Source of the DNA: Flaccisagitta enflata
Taxonomy: Eukaryota > Chaetognatha > Sagittoidea > Aphragmophora
DNA length: 64,000 nucleotides
Assembly (NCBI GenBank): GCA_965153355.1
Contig: OZ231126.1
Coordinates: 27,652,001-27,716,000, forward strand
Reading direction: 5' to 3'
Positions 23,765 to 35,276 of the stretch are shown piece after piece; within the stretch, counting starts at the first letter, position 1; every line of letters begins with the position of its first letter. Position numbers and translations under genes: made by a program. The notes under the pieces are model-generated. The model saw only the letters and a program-made list of their open reading frames with translations, had not been told where the DNA came from and searched no databases.

Positions 23765-24353
23765 CAGTGGGGTTCGTGGAATAACAGCCTAAACTGGAGG
23801 AAGGTATTTAAGTGTCTTAATTTCATTTGACAAATTTGATATTTGAAATATAAGTTGTTCACTTGATGCTTTTGTCCCTGAGTTTTTCGGTTGCTATGGA
23901 AACCAAAATTATTTTTTTGAACATTTATAACAACTAAAATATCAATATTTTGACAATTTATTATCAGGGAACATTGCTCAGGATTAAATTTGCTACAACT
24001 TTCCCACAGTATGTCCTGTAAGAATATTGCTCGTTTAGCCGTTGCTAGGGAGCATCATTTAGCGGTTGCTAGGTGTGATGCCCCCTAGCAACGGCCAAAC
24101 GAGCAATATTCTTACAGAACATACTGTGGGAAAGTTGTAGCAAATTTAATTTTAAGCAATATTTCTCAAAATATTGAGATTTTAGTGGTTATAAATGATT
24201 AAAAAAATGATTTGGTCTCCATAGCAACCAAAAAACTCAGGGACAAAAGCATCAAATGATCAACTTATATTTTGAATATCAAGTATGTCAAATAAAATTA
24301 AGACACTTAAATACCTTCCTCCAGTTTAGGCTGTTATTCCACGAACCCCACTG
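23765..24353. mobile_element. Palindromic TA-flanked MITE, 589 bp
   Basis: Starts CAGTGGGGTTCGTGG and ends with the inverse CCACGAACCCCACTG. TA flanks both ends (23763-23764, 24354-24355). The inverted similarity runs through nearly the whole element to a centre near 24065, where GCCGTTGCTAGGG faces CCCTAGCAACGGC. It has no coding capacity and could fold into a hairpin of about 290 bp. Confidence 0.88.
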
Positions 24354-24539
24354 TACGTTCTGAGTAATCTGCCCAACTAGATGCCAAAACATGCGCCTTC
24401 AAACTTCCAAGACGTTGAATTTGACAACCTTTCAAAAGTTCAAATTTGCTCAAATTTGTTCTTCGGTTCGAACCGAAAATCACCCGGGACCATAAATGGC
24501 TCTGACGGCTCGGTTTAGTCTTTACCTTTTTCTTTTTAG

Positions 24540-24803
24540 ATGCGTCCGTCAGGAACGTATCTCTATAAGAGGGTCTGTCTGTCCGTCCGTCCGTCCGTTC
24601 GTCTGTCCGTCCGTCCGTCCGTTACGCCTTTGCAAAAGCCGCGTTTCTTGGCTGTTCTTTGGCCACGGTGAGATCCTATACTGAAACAAATGATCAACCA
24701 ACATGTTTTGAGAGTCTTTTCACCCGTCTGTTCGTCCATCTGTCTCTCCATATACGTCACATGTTCAATACACGCCAAGACACAGTCCGGTCGGGCTTGT
24801 TTT
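24540..24803 (+). mobile_element. Family D element, worn (TATA/CGTATC subtype)
   Basis: Imperfect 5' dyad ATGCGTCCGTCAGGAACGTAT, then (GTCC)n, and a 3' end GTCCGGTCGGGCTTGTTTTCC. Boundaries are approximate. Confidence 0.5.
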
Positions 24804-24861
24804 CCTGATTTCTGATTCTACTAACTCGCCATCCTTCTTCCTTTCCTTTTTGTTGTTTGCT

Positions 24862-24945
24862 CTTTCTGGGTCGCAGCCCCAAAGGGCTCACCCCCTACCT
24901 CAAGACAGCGATTGAGTAGGGCAACGGGTACCGCTTACCCTATTC
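24862..24945 (+). mobile_element. Solo 3'/5' remnant of family A/B/C element
   Basis: GGGTCGCAGCCCCAAAGGGC followed closely by GGGCAACGGGTACCGCTTACC, i.e. the two conserved ends without a body. It is directly followed by the TTTC array. Confidence 0.6.
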
Positions 24946-24946
24946 G

Positions 24947-25345
<399 letters not shown>

Positions 25346-25362
25346 TTTTCTTGCTTTCTTGC

Positions 25363-25867
25363 TTTTTGGGCAGCGGCCCCGAAGGGGACAGAGTCCTGTA
25401 GAACACAGGGGGACTTTCATTAGTTCATTTGTTTATCCGTCCCCCCCCACCAGCCTGTCAGGCCTCAAATTTGGCCTCTCAGGACTCAAATCCAGCCTCA
25501 AAAGCCTCAAATCCGGCCCATCAAGCCTAAAATTGTGCCTCTCAGGTTGCAAATCGGCCTTCTAAGCCTCAAATTAGCGCTTCCTGGCTTAAGATCAGTC
25601 CTCCATGGCCTTTCAAGCCTTAATTCAGCTCTCTCAAGCCTCAAATCAGCTTTTCCAGGCCTCTAATTAGCTTCCTCAGGCCTAGCATCAGCCCTCTTAG
25701 ACCCTTATTTGGCCAAAATGAACTAACGGACGAACGAAAGTCCCCCTGTGTTCTACAGGACTTCGTCCCCTTCGGGGCCGCTGCCCTGCTTCCTCTCACT
25801 CAAATACACAATCATGCAAAGCAGGGCAACGGGTATCGCTGACCACATATTGCCCTTGGGCGACCTG
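25363..25867 (+). mobile_element. Family C element C1
   Basis: 5' TTTTTGGGCAGCGGCCCCGA with hairpin GTCCTGTAGAAC and GGGGGACTTTC. The body is units near GCCTCTCAGGCCTCAAATC. The 5' end is repeated inverted at about 25733-25790. It then ends with AGCAGGGCAACGGGTATC, GCTGACCA and the hairpin GCCC-TT-GGGC followed by GACCTG before TT. Confidence 0.85.
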
Positions 25868-25872
25868 TTTCC

Positions 25873-27564
25873 TTTTGGGCAGCGGCCCCGAAGGGGCCGA
25901 TGACCTATGCTTTCACACATAACTATAGCAAAAAAAAAAAAAAACGGGACAACTTATTTTGCTGATTTTTGCTGAACTGAAAACTTAAACCATAAAAAAT
26001 CCATGACCGTTTGAGAGCTCTGCGAAAGATCTTTCAAATGCGACATTGCTGGTCATTCTAGCTTTATTCGTTTAGAAATGGCGCAAGAATAAAGGAAAAC
26101 ATTGTCATATTCATTTTTGCGATCCAATTGAATTTTAAAGGTTTTGAAAAGAAGTAGTTCACTTTGACGAGCTCTAACTTCTTAACGGTTTGAGATACAG
26201 ACCTGGGATTGGTCTAGAATGAAAGAAAATTTGAAAATCTTTAGAATCATCTTGGAAAAAAAGGCAAATATTTTTTTTTATATCTTTTTTTATAAACTAA
26301 CAATAACGATCAACTTTTTCAACTTTACTTTTACACTCATGACCATCTATTCTTTATTCTTAAGTCATTTCTAAACGAATAAAGCTAAGACAACCAGCAT
26401 GGTCTCGTTTTGAAGATCTTTTGCAGAGCTTTCAAATGGTCAAGGATTTTCCTATGGAGTTGGACAACATTACTTTATAACAAAAAATCTAGAATAAGGA
26501 CAAGAGCCTTGGGAGCTCTAACTGGTGTTTCATCCGGACCCCTCACAGCTATCCTTAGAAATATCAAAATCCACTTCAAACCTTACCACAAAGCAGCTCA
26601 ACAGATACAAATCAACAGAAAGAAAAATCTATAATTGTCAGCTATTTGTGAGATGTGCAAGTGACAAGAAAGAGTACCAGATAAGTATGCTGAACGCCCC
26701 ATGCTCCTCACAGCCATCTGATCTTCCCATTGTAAAATGCTCATAACACACATAACCTTAAATCAAGATCCTTCCCACTAATTGAGACAAATCCATCAAG
26801 TTACTCTGAGTCAACCCCAAACTCTAAAACTTATCAAAGGCATTATCCAATTTAAGCAAAACAAATTACCAAAGGATAAGTGAATTATCAAAAGATAATG
26901 TAGTTACCAAAGGCAATGTTGTGAAGAAACCATACCCTTAGAGGTAAGAACCGTTTTTCCTATTTCACGAATATCAAACACTAAAAAACATTTTGTCCCA
27001 TTTTTATTTTTGCTATAGTTAGGGGAAATTTTTCCTTCTTCTCCTTCTTCTTCTCCTCCTTCTCCTCCGTCCACCCCCTTCGAAGCTCATATCCTGGCCT
27101 TGGGGCCCAAATTGCCTCATGGCCCAAATCCTAGCCTTGAGGCTCAATACCCAACCTTTTAGGCTCAAATCCCAACCTTGAGGCTCAATTCCCAACCTTG
27201 AGGCTCTAATCCCAGTCTAGAGGCCCATATCCCAGCCTCAAGGCTCACATCCCGGCCTCAAGGCTTAAATCCCAGCCAAATGCCTCAAAGCCCAGCCTCA
27301 AGCCTAAAATCCCGGCTTTGAGGCTCTATCAAAGCCTCTTGGCTCAAATCACAGCCTTTAGGCTCAAATCACAGCCTCAAGGATCAAATTGCAGCCTCGA
27401 GGCTCAAATCACAGCCTCATGGCTCAAATCACAGCATTGAGGCTCAAATCCGATAATTGATGCTCAAATTCAATCCCAGAGCACAAAGCATAGGTCATCG
27501 GTCCCTTTGGGGCCGCTGCCCCTCTCACCATCACACACCTGCATATACTCACAAAGGGGCAACG

Positions 27565-27566
<2 letters not shown>
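25873..27566 (+). mobile_element. Family B element B1, interrupted by a MITE
   Basis: 5' TTTTGGGCAGCGGCCCCGAA with GGGGCCGATGACCTATGC, then (after the MITE at 25922-27019) GGGGAAATTTTTCC, TTC/TCC runs and a minisatellite near GGCTCAAATCCCAGCCTC (about 27080-27480). The inverted 5' end CATAGGTCATCGG...GGGGCCGCTGCCCC follows at about 27490-27522, then GGGGCAACGGGT. The 3' hairpin is lost at the junction with the CT array. Confidence 0.82.
25922..27019. mobile_element. TA-flanked foldback MITE, 1098 bp, inside B1
   Basis: Ends ACTATAGCAAAAA and TTTTTGCTATAGT are perfect inverses, flanked by TA (25920-25921, 27020-27021). Removing the element and one TA rejoins the family B sequence CACACATAGGGGAA, comparable with the intact CACACAGGGGGAA at 47490. 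Inside, 25990-26100 and 26350-26450 are inverted copies (TTTATTCGTTTAGAAATG against CATTTCTAAACGAATAAA). No transposase. Confidence 0.85.
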
Positions 27567-27648
<82 letters not shown>

Positions 27649-27707
27649 TCTGGCTCTCTTTCTCTCTCTCTCTCCTTCTGGCTCTCTTTCTCTCTGTCTC
27701 TATCTCT
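27567..27707. repeat. (CT)n microsatellite
   Basis: About 45 CT units, then two CCTTCTGGCTCTCTTT-interrupted blocks. Confidence 0.95.
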
Positions 27708-28350
27708 CACCACATCGGAAATGATGGATGTTGACAATCGTCACGTGTCAGTTTGCGTTCTTTTTTCATCATGTTTTGATCGTATTTTTTTATCGCGTCT
27801 TTCTTTTTTATTGTCTGGTAAAAGATGTTATCCATAATTGAATGATTTAGTGTTTGACCGTTAAACTTAAAGAAGGCTCGGTGGGGCATCCTCTGAATCA
27901 CGAAATTCGTGCTTAAGTTAGAATTATTTCCACTGAAGCACACCCTGGTGCTTCAGTGGAATGAGAAATAACTAGTGCTTTTTGCAATTCGAGCTTCAGT
28001 GGAATTGAACACAACTGATTTTAGTTACAGTAAAAGAGATAATAGTAATCTTTTTTTATCTGAAGAAATCAAGAAATCCACTGTTTTCTTTTCACCTCCC
28101 TCTATTTCTCTTTACTTAAGAACACTTACAAAGTGTATGTTAATATCAGAAAAAAATACATATTTCAAAAACAACTTGGTTTTCATCCCTTAAAAACAAA
28201 AATGCAGGTAAGAATTTTTTTTCCTTCAGTGACACAAAAAATGAAATGATATGAAAAAGATTTACAATAAAAACAAGATTCATGAATAAAAAAAAGATTG
28301 CAGATAAAAAAAGTTTTTTCCTTCAGAGACACAAAAATTGACATCATAGG
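27708..28350. other. No supported gene; palindromic CACTGAAGCAC motifs
   Basis: Perfect palindrome TTCCACTGAAGCAC/GTGCTTCAGTGGAA at 27928-27961, with further GCTTCAGTGGAAT copies at about 27992 and 29045. CTGAATCACGAA at about 27892 recurs inverted near 29095. The copies may be ends of one old element of about 1.2 kb interrupted by D2 and D3. Confidence 0.4.
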
Positions 28351-28568
28351 AAACAAGGCCAACATCTATAAGTTGCGTGCGAGACTTACAGATTGACTTA
28401 GAATGACTTAGAATGACTCAGTATACTCCTAAATGACTCTAAATGACTTAAAGAAATAAAATTGATAAAAAAGTAAAAGTGTTACAGACCGACAGACCGA
28501 CCGACCAACCAACCGACTGACGGACTGATGGACAAAGCGGGGTGTAGAGTCGCGTGCACGTGACTCAA
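28351..28568 (-). mobile_element. Family D element D2
   Basis: On the minus strand: dyad AGTCACGTGCACGCGACT, CTACACCCCGC, (GGTC/GGTT)n, a few AGTCATTCTA units, then GCACGCAACTTATAG and GTTGGCCTTGTT. Confidence 0.8.
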
Positions 28569-28597
28569 AATATTTACAATAAAAACAAGATTCATAA

Positions 28598-28853
28598 AGA
28601 ACAAGGACAACCCTTTACAGTCGCTTGCGGTTGTTAAGACTATTAGACCAAAAGGCACACACACACACCAAAAGACTAAGAGACTAAATGAAAATTGACT
28701 TAAATTAATTTAGAATAACTTAAAATGACTTAAAATGGCTTAAAATGATGTCAAACGGCTAAAAAAAGCTAAGTGGGACGGACGGACGGACGGACGGACG
28801 GACCGACAGACGGACAGAGTGGGTCATAGAGTCGCGTACACGCGACTAAAAAT
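28598..28853 (-). mobile_element. Family D element D3
   Basis: On the minus strand: dyad AGTCGCGTGTACGCGACT, (GTCC)n, AGTCATTTTA units, then a 3' end with AGCGACTGTAAAGGGTTGTC and CTTGTT. The 30-bp stretch between D2 and D3 (TTACAATAAAAACAAGATTC) also occurs to the left of D2 near 28260, so a small duplication accompanied one of these insertions. Confidence 0.75.
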
Positions 28854-29140
28854 AATTTGGAGATATTGAAAGATGATGGTTTAGAAAGAAAAAAAAACCT
28901 TTCTTGTTTCAATTGAAAGAAATCAAATCAAATAAATTTCTTATTTCACTGAAATATTTGCACTCAATCATTGCAGTATGAAAAGAGGTCAAGTGTCAAT
29001 TCACTAAAGCACAAATTCTAATTCCACCGAAGTACGAAGTAGTGCTTCAGTGGAATGGGCCTTGACTGGCCTTTTTTCCAGGTCAGAGTTCGTGATTCAG
29101 TGAATAGGCCGACTCGGTTTGTCATGAGGATTCATTTTCT
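28854..29140. other. No supported gene
   Basis: AT-rich sequence with further CTTCAGTGGAAT motifs at 29045-29056. Confidence 0.4.
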
Positions 29141-29170
29141 ACCTTACCTTACCTTACCTTACCTTACCTT
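29141..29170. repeat. (CCTTA)n microsatellite
   Basis: About six CCTTA units. Confidence 0.9.
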
Positions 29171-29214
29171 TTAACACAATCACATCCACGGAAAGAAATC
29201 AGAAAAAAATGAAA

Positions 29215-29695
29215 ACATGAAGGGGAATTTTCTCCTTCTCCATCTTCTTCTTCTTCGTCTCTCCCCCCCCCCCCCCCGCAACCCCAGCTCCAAATCCAGC
29301 CTCGAGGCCCCAAATCTAGCCTCAAGGTCCCAATGCTAGCTTTGAAGCTCCAATCCCAGTCTCAAGGCTCCAATTTAAGCATTAAGGCACCAATCCCAGC
29401 TTTGAAGCTCTTATCCAAGCCTTGAGGCTCCAATCTCAGCCTCCAGGCTCCAATTCCAGCCTAGCGGCTGGAGCCCCAGCCCTGAGTCTATAACCCCGGC
29501 CAAGAGGCTCCAATCAAAGCCTGATGGCTCCACTCCTGCCTCGTGGCTCAAATCCCAGCCTCAATGCTCAAATCATAGCCCAGCATAGGTCATCGGCTCT
29601 TTTGGAGCAGCTGCCCCTCTCACCTTCATATCTAACATACACAAACATGGGGGCAACGGGTACCGCTGACCATCCGACGCATTTGCGAGTATTAC
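29215..29695 (+). mobile_element. Family B element B2, 5'-truncated
   Basis: Begins at the GGGGAATTTTCTCC segment, then TTC/TCC runs, a C-run and a minisatellite near GGCTCCAATCCCAGCCT. The inverted terminal sequence CATAGGTCATCGG...GCTGCCCC is at 29584-29617, followed by GGGGCAACGGGTACCGCTGACCA without a gap. The 3' hairpin is CGCA-TT-TGCG. Confidence 0.8.
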
Positions 29696-30770
29696 ATGAA
29701 TGAGACCACATTTTTGCGTCTTTCTCTGCGAAATCGTGATGGCCGACCCCATCACAAATTGCCTCAGGCGGAGGTTACGGCGATTTACGCTCAGATAATG
29801 GTATTACTGTTTTCCGTTGGGCATATCCTCACAGTCTGAGATCAATCTTTCACAAACATTTTACGCGTAGGACGTTGTTGTCAATTCTTTTATGTATATG
29901 AACAGAAACATGTTCTGCAAGTTACTTTTTCACCGTGATTGGTTGCGAACTTGACCTTTGCCAAGACTTAGCTGAAGCAAAGACTATTTGAACGTTTTAG
30001 CGGCATTGCTCGATTCAATGAACTACTGTTCAGTTGACCGATGTACCGACGGACCGACTAGCGAATGGACACAATCTTTTTACTGATTGTTAGCCTCACC
30101 AACACTGAACATCAAATCACCCTTTGGAGCTCCGCAACTCGAAGCTCCCATATTAAGCCCTATCACGATGTCAAAAGGCTGCTATGGTGCAAAGGGGTAT
30201 TCCATCATGATCAATGGCCATATCATCCGTTAAGACTTTGCAAGCTTTGTTGATCCTCCTTCTTGTTCCCCCTGCGGTGGTATTATGCTTCTGTCTTCTG
30301 TTAACTAAGTAATTAAAGCGCGCTTTGTTTGATTTTTTTCTAAATGCGGTCGTTTTAATCTAGTATTGATTTCAAAAAAAAAAGGGAGAAGTTTCAAGAC
30401 GCATGCTCACGAACAACTTACCTTCAGGTGGTATTTCGACGGATAAGCATCTGTAATAAGCATTGATCATTTTGGAAAACTTCACAGTCTAAACCAAAAT
30501 AATTTGTTCACATTTTGTCTCTCCTGGTTTAGCTTCAAATGTTGCTTAGATTTTTTCATGGAAGATACAATGAGGCTAAATTAGCACAACCCTTAAGAAA
30601 AAAAAACCGTGCTTTATATCCTCTTTTGAAATAATTCTTTTAAAACTTCAGGATCAGTATCGCATAAAGTTTGTCCTCGATTCTATCCTTCAAGGGTACG
30701 TTTTCCTAACAATGTTACCCTCGGGTGATTTGTTGAATCTTGAATAAACAGGTAACAATCATTTGCCCTT
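29696..30770. other. No supported gene
   Basis: Ordinary mixed-composition sequence. A worn GACCGATGTACCGACGGACC tract near 30035 suggests a family D remnant. Confidence 0.5.
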
Positions 30771-30771
30771 G

Positions 30772-31118
30772 GCTTATCTATTTTTGGTAAGCATAAGTGT
30801 TTTGGGTTAGACTCAGAATGAATGTTTGCTCAGTAGGTTTTGCTAGATGGAAAACTAGGTGTGATGGATGTAGTCACTAATCAGTGAGGGCTCACATAGC
30901 CCTCTTCGATTTTTCTCAGATTGGGTACAGTGAGGGATATCTATTTATGGTAAGCGCCATTATTTTGGGTTAGACTCAGAGTGAATGTTTGCTCAGTAGG
31001 TTTTGCTAAATGGAAAACTAGGAGTGATGCGCGTAGTAACTAGTCAGTGATGGGCCCTCACTGAGGGCTCACAAGGCCCTCTTTCATATATCTCAGATTG
31101 GGTTTAGTGTTGTTCCAC
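30772..31118. repeat. Two-copy tandem duplication, ~170 bp
   Basis: Copies at about 30772-30945 and 30946-31118 share TTTTGGGTTAGACTCAGA, GAATGTTTGCTCAGTAGG, TTTTGCTA, AACTAGG and TCTCAGATTGGGT. The junction region contains GAGGGCTCAC repeats. Confidence 0.8.
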
Positions 31119-32270
31119 TTGTCATAGCTTAGATGAAGTAAAATTCCTTTCCAGAGATCAGAAGCTTTCTGCAATGGATAGTGAGAAGTATTGCATAAAA
31201 AGAGGCCTGAAAAACAAACACCGTTGTGCACGAAAAGAACATGATTTACGCGGTTTGCTAATTCTTTAAAGCCATATATGGATATCCTTGTTTTCTGCAG
31301 GGGGTTAGCTTTCCTCAACACAGTGCAAATAATCGTGTAGGGGAAACTGGAGAAATATGACGATACGCTAACAGTTCTCACTGACTGCTTTCATTGAATG
31401 AGATAGATATTAGATGGTCAAAAGAGTAACACAAAGAAACAAGACAATGAGTCTCTGAGCATCTCTCCACTTTGAGAGTGTCCATTGACTGCTTCCATTG
31501 GACACTGAAAGTCGAAGTAGTGACTCAGAAGATGGCCAAAGAAGGGAGGGAGATGGGCCTTACCTGTTTCTACAATCTACACGCAGACAACCTTGTTTTT
31601 GAACGCGTCATGCGGTTGCTTGCTACGTTTATTTCCTCGCCTGCTCCGCGGCGCTCTGCTATGCTTCGCCCGCTCTACTCGCTCGCTCTGTTAACGGGCT
31701 CATGCACTCACTCTGCTCATTCCCTTGTTAAAGTTCAAGAAGATGTGTTCACGCTGTAACCGCGATTAACGGAAACAATCGCAATTATTGTCGTCACTAG
31801 AAACACGCCCTTAGAGGAAGAAAAACAAGAGGACGTGATGGGACTGAGGCAGAGATCATTGACTCCTCCCTCGAGGGACTCCATAAATCTTCACCACGAA
31901 AAAAAAGAGCTTGAAATAACCCGCTTTAGAACCCGTTTTAGACTGAGCTCAATGGCGATAAACTACTTTAAAACCTACTCTAGACAGAGTTTAATGGCTT
32001 GAAACTTGTTTCGAAATTTTCTTTAGACGGAACTTAATCACCTCAAAGAATCTTAACCACACTCACATGGTCAACTCACGGAGGGAGAGAAAGAGAAACA
32101 AAAACAGCAATTCGCCCTTTACTAAGATAAACGATTATTATTGTTAATAATTACAATAACAACAAAGAAAGGCAAGGTCATCTCTTTTAGTCAAGTTTAT
32201 ATCGAAGGCAACTCTCAAACAATTCAATATTCGAACGAGATTATGAGTGAGAATGTGGCAAAAACGTTTT
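31119..32270. other. No supported gene
   Basis: Open frames at 31058-31381 (-) and 31472-31759 (+) show no family resemblance and no clean splice borders, so I left them uncalled. Confidence 0.45.
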
Positions 32271-32271
32271 T

Positions 32272-32345
32272 AAGTAGCGGACACACGACTCTACACTTTT
32301 CTGTGTTGGTCGGTGTGTCCGTCCGTCCATCCGTCCCTCGTATTC
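32272..32345 (+). mobile_element. Family D 5' end fragment
   Basis: AGTAGCGGACACACGACTCTAC followed by GGTC and (GTCC)n. No 3' end. Confidence 0.5.
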
Positions 32346-32696
32346 TCGAATTGCGATCGGTTTTTGCAATGCAAAATTGATGCACAAGTCATTTTGATTT
32401 ATTGTTAATATGAAATATTTGTACAGGTCAAATTAGTCATGAAAGCATGCTTAGAAAACTGACTGTTGACGTAGTTCAACATCGAAAAATATTTCGACTG
32501 ACAAAAAAACAATACATAATAGGCAAGTCATGTAATTTTCTGTCGCTACTGATACTATCTACCACTTCACGTACATTCCCCACTGATAGACTTTTGCTAA
32601 TCACACACTCGTATAGCTTGACGGGTCAGCGAGAATGTAACAACCGAGAAGGAAGTAAAATGAGAGAAAACAAGAAGCCAGAAGAAGAAAGAAACG

Positions 32697-32915
32697 CGGG
32701 GTTACAATATCGTCGAAGACGGGTGGGCAGGGACCTACAACCCCTCTTCACACTCCCTTTCCATACCCATACACATAGATAGGGCGGATATGCGTGTTTC
32801 AACGCTATTCAACTTCATCATTATGGATGGACGGACGGACAGACTGACGGACTGATGGACTGACAGACGGTTGGGCGAACTGACAGACAAAGTCTCTTAT
32901 AGATTCATGAGAAAG
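32697..32915 (-). mobile_element. Family D element, GTTGCGGAC subtype, worn
   Basis: On the minus strand the 3' part reads GGTAGGTCCCTGCCCACCCG then CGACGATATTGTAAC. To the right lie inverted (GTCC)n and CTATAAGAGACTTTG. It is a relative of 52164-52381. Confidence 0.55.
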
Positions 32916-33396
32916 AACGGAAAAGTGAGAAAACTAATAATGACGAAAAGGCAAGACAGGTAGCCTTTAAAGAGAAGGAAGTATTGTGGTTGTCCTACTT
33001 CTGTCGCCGAGTTGACATTTTTTTCCAGAGGTGATAATGTCTTTTCTCTCTTTATTTGTTTTGCCATAAAAACAAACCGTCTATAAAAGGATTTGAGAGC
33101 AACATCCGCGTGGGACGAAGGTATGGACGACAGTTGAATGTGGAAAAATGGACTGCTACATAGAATAATTCGAAGTCAAGAGGTTGCAATAAACAGTTAA
33201 CAGACTTCAACGAGAAGCTACTATGTACAGTTATTCGAAATAGTTATCACATGGAGGATCTGTGGCTGAAAGCAAGCCAAGTACTGTGATTACCAGTAAT
33301 GGCGACTTACGCCGTAATGGAAAGAGTTGTAAGTATTTGCCATTTTTCAGTCTTCTGTCATTAGACACTGCAAATTTTTTTATCTATTAGATTATA

Positions 33397-33484
33397 GGGG
33401 TTGTCGCATTGGGCGTCTTATCTAGATATCATCGAGATATTCCCTATGTAATATCTCGAAAATGTTCCCAATGCGACAACCCTT
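33397..33484. mobile_element. Tiny palindromic MITE, ~88 bp
   Basis: GGGGTTGTCGCATTGGG at the left faces CCCAATGCGACAACCC at the right, with an inner CGAGATATT/AATATCTCG pair. TA dinucleotides lie at or next to both ends. The element can fold almost entirely on itself. Confidence 0.65.
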
Positions 33485-33616
33485 TATATCATGAGCAATT
33501 GAATACATTGATTGCCCTTAAAATCAGAGAAAAATACCAATAAGGGCGGCTAATCGCCGTAGGAAAAAAGTCGTAAATGCTGCTCGAGAAAATGAGAGAG
33601 GAAAAGAGAGTGAGAG

Positions 33617-33729
<113 letters not shown>

Positions 33730-33786
33730 CAGAGGGGGAGAGAGAGGGAGAGAGAAACAGAGAGAGAAACAGAGAAAAACATGTAA

Positions 33787-33972
33787 CACAGGGTTACAAT
33801 ATTGTTGCAGACAGGTGGACAGAGGCATCCAACCCCCATCCACACACCAACCCGAACCCCCACACACAAGCATCTAGACAGCTTGTTTTTCTACTTTTCC
33901 ACTTGGACGGACAGACAGACCAACAGACCAATGGATGGACTGACGGACAAAGCCTCTCATAGAGTCGGGAGT
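33787..33972 (-). mobile_element. Family D element, GTTGCGGAC subtype
   Basis: On the minus strand: AGAGGCTTTGTCCGTC, (GTCC/TGTC)n, then CACCTGTCTGCAACAATATTGTAACC. It matches the layout of the copies at 51915 and 52164. Confidence 0.65.
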
Positions 33973-33974
33973 TG

Positions 33975-34798
33975 AAATGAGAGAGAGACTGTGCTGCCAG
34001 GATGCACAGTCATCACCTGGGACATTTCAAAGTTCAAATAGACTTCAACTAACTCGATTCCTGGTTCTAGGGGAAAATGAGAAAAATGAGAAAAAATAAA
34101 AAAAGATTCAAAAAATCATAGCTCCAAAATTATCAATCGCACAGAATTCTGCTTGGCGTCATCTGAAAGAGGAGATTTAGCTCTTTCTTAGCTATTAATT
34201 TCATGCGTAGCACCATTCAGCCCCCAAAACTTACCAACTTGCCCAAACGCTTCATGAGAAAAAGGGAAATCCAACAAACTCTGCAGGACTCAAAAAGACC
34301 GAAGGGACTTCGTCTCTTCGACTTTTTTCCAAATGACGGAGCCAAATGAGCTAGATAAGCTAAAGTACTCATAATCATTCTCACAGATGAACAGCTATGC
34401 TCAGTCATATACTTTCTTTTATTTGCATGCTAAGACATGCATCATGATTTTTTTTATTGATTGCAGTTAAAAAAAAGACTAGGCTACATAAGCTAAATGA
34501 GCTAGAATACTAGCCCTCAAACGGATATCACGGAACCAACATGTTTTATCTATTTTAGGCAAGAATTCTGTTATAACCAACAAAGGAAGTTAAAGAAAAC
34601 AAGTTGAAAACAACATAGAATTTGACCCATACATTTCCGTTCTATCTCTATCTAGTTATGTCAGACTCTCACTGCAGTCAGTGTATTTACCATAACGCAT
34701 GGGAAACACATTCAGGATTCAGGGCCCCATGACAAACAAATCAAATGAGAAATGACTTTGAACTGGTAAATACAAAATAAAGGTCAACGTCATGTCAA

Positions 34799-34800
<2 letters not shown>
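33975..34800. other. No supported gene; sequence related to the arms of the 58.9-62.5 kb inverted repeat
   Basis: At about 34130-34500 phrases such as TTCTGCTTGGCG, GAGCCAAATGAGCTAGATAAGC, AACAGCTATGCTCA and TTTGCATGCT match the arms of the large element at 58942-62506. It is probably a diverged relative. Confidence 0.5.

Positions 34801-34801
<1 letters not shown>

Positions 34802-34890
<89 letters not shown>
34802..34890. repeat. (GA)n microsatellite
   Basis: About 44 perfect GA units. Confidence 0.97.
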
Positions 34891-34893
<3 letters not shown>

Positions 34894-35010
34894 TAAGAAC
34901 GGAAGGGAGATTCCTGCACGTACTGCGAACATAATTTCTTGATTGTAGTTGTACAAAAACTGTCGGGCACTCATCTATCTTCGTAGTTCGCACACGAACC
35001 AAACACACGC

Positions 35011-35276
35011 GGGTGGAAGGTGGTTGTTATGGGTGGATATAGTTGAGATAGGCCTAGGAGCTTGATAGGTGGCCAATTAGGGCCAGTATGAGGGTGGAAA
35101 GTGGTGGTTATGGGTGGATGTAGTTGAGATAGGCCTAGGAGCTTGATAGGTGGCCAATTAGGGTCAGTGTGAGGGTGGAAGGTGGTGGTTATGGGTAGAT
35201 ATAGTTGAGATAGGCCTAGGAGCAGCAGGGTCAGTAGGGTGAAAGGTGGTGGTTATGGGTGGATATAGTTGAGATA
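35011..35276. repeat. Tandem repeat, ~80-bp unit, about 3.5 copies (left part)
   Basis: Each unit runs GGGTGGAAGGTGGT, TATGGGTGGATATAGTTGAG, ATAGGCCTAGGAGC, TTGATAGGTGGCC, AATTAGGGCCAG. The last unit is interrupted by the MITE at 35277-35882 and resumes at 35885-35925. Confidence 0.9.

Noticed and set aside
26410-26746. Two overlapping frames inside the MITE at 25922-27019
   Set aside because: No transposase catalytic motif, short length, and overlap with an internal inverted repeat.
31058-31759. Open frames of about 100 codons on each strand
   Set aside because: No family resemblance, no convincing splice borders; the left one runs into a duplicated non-coding segment.
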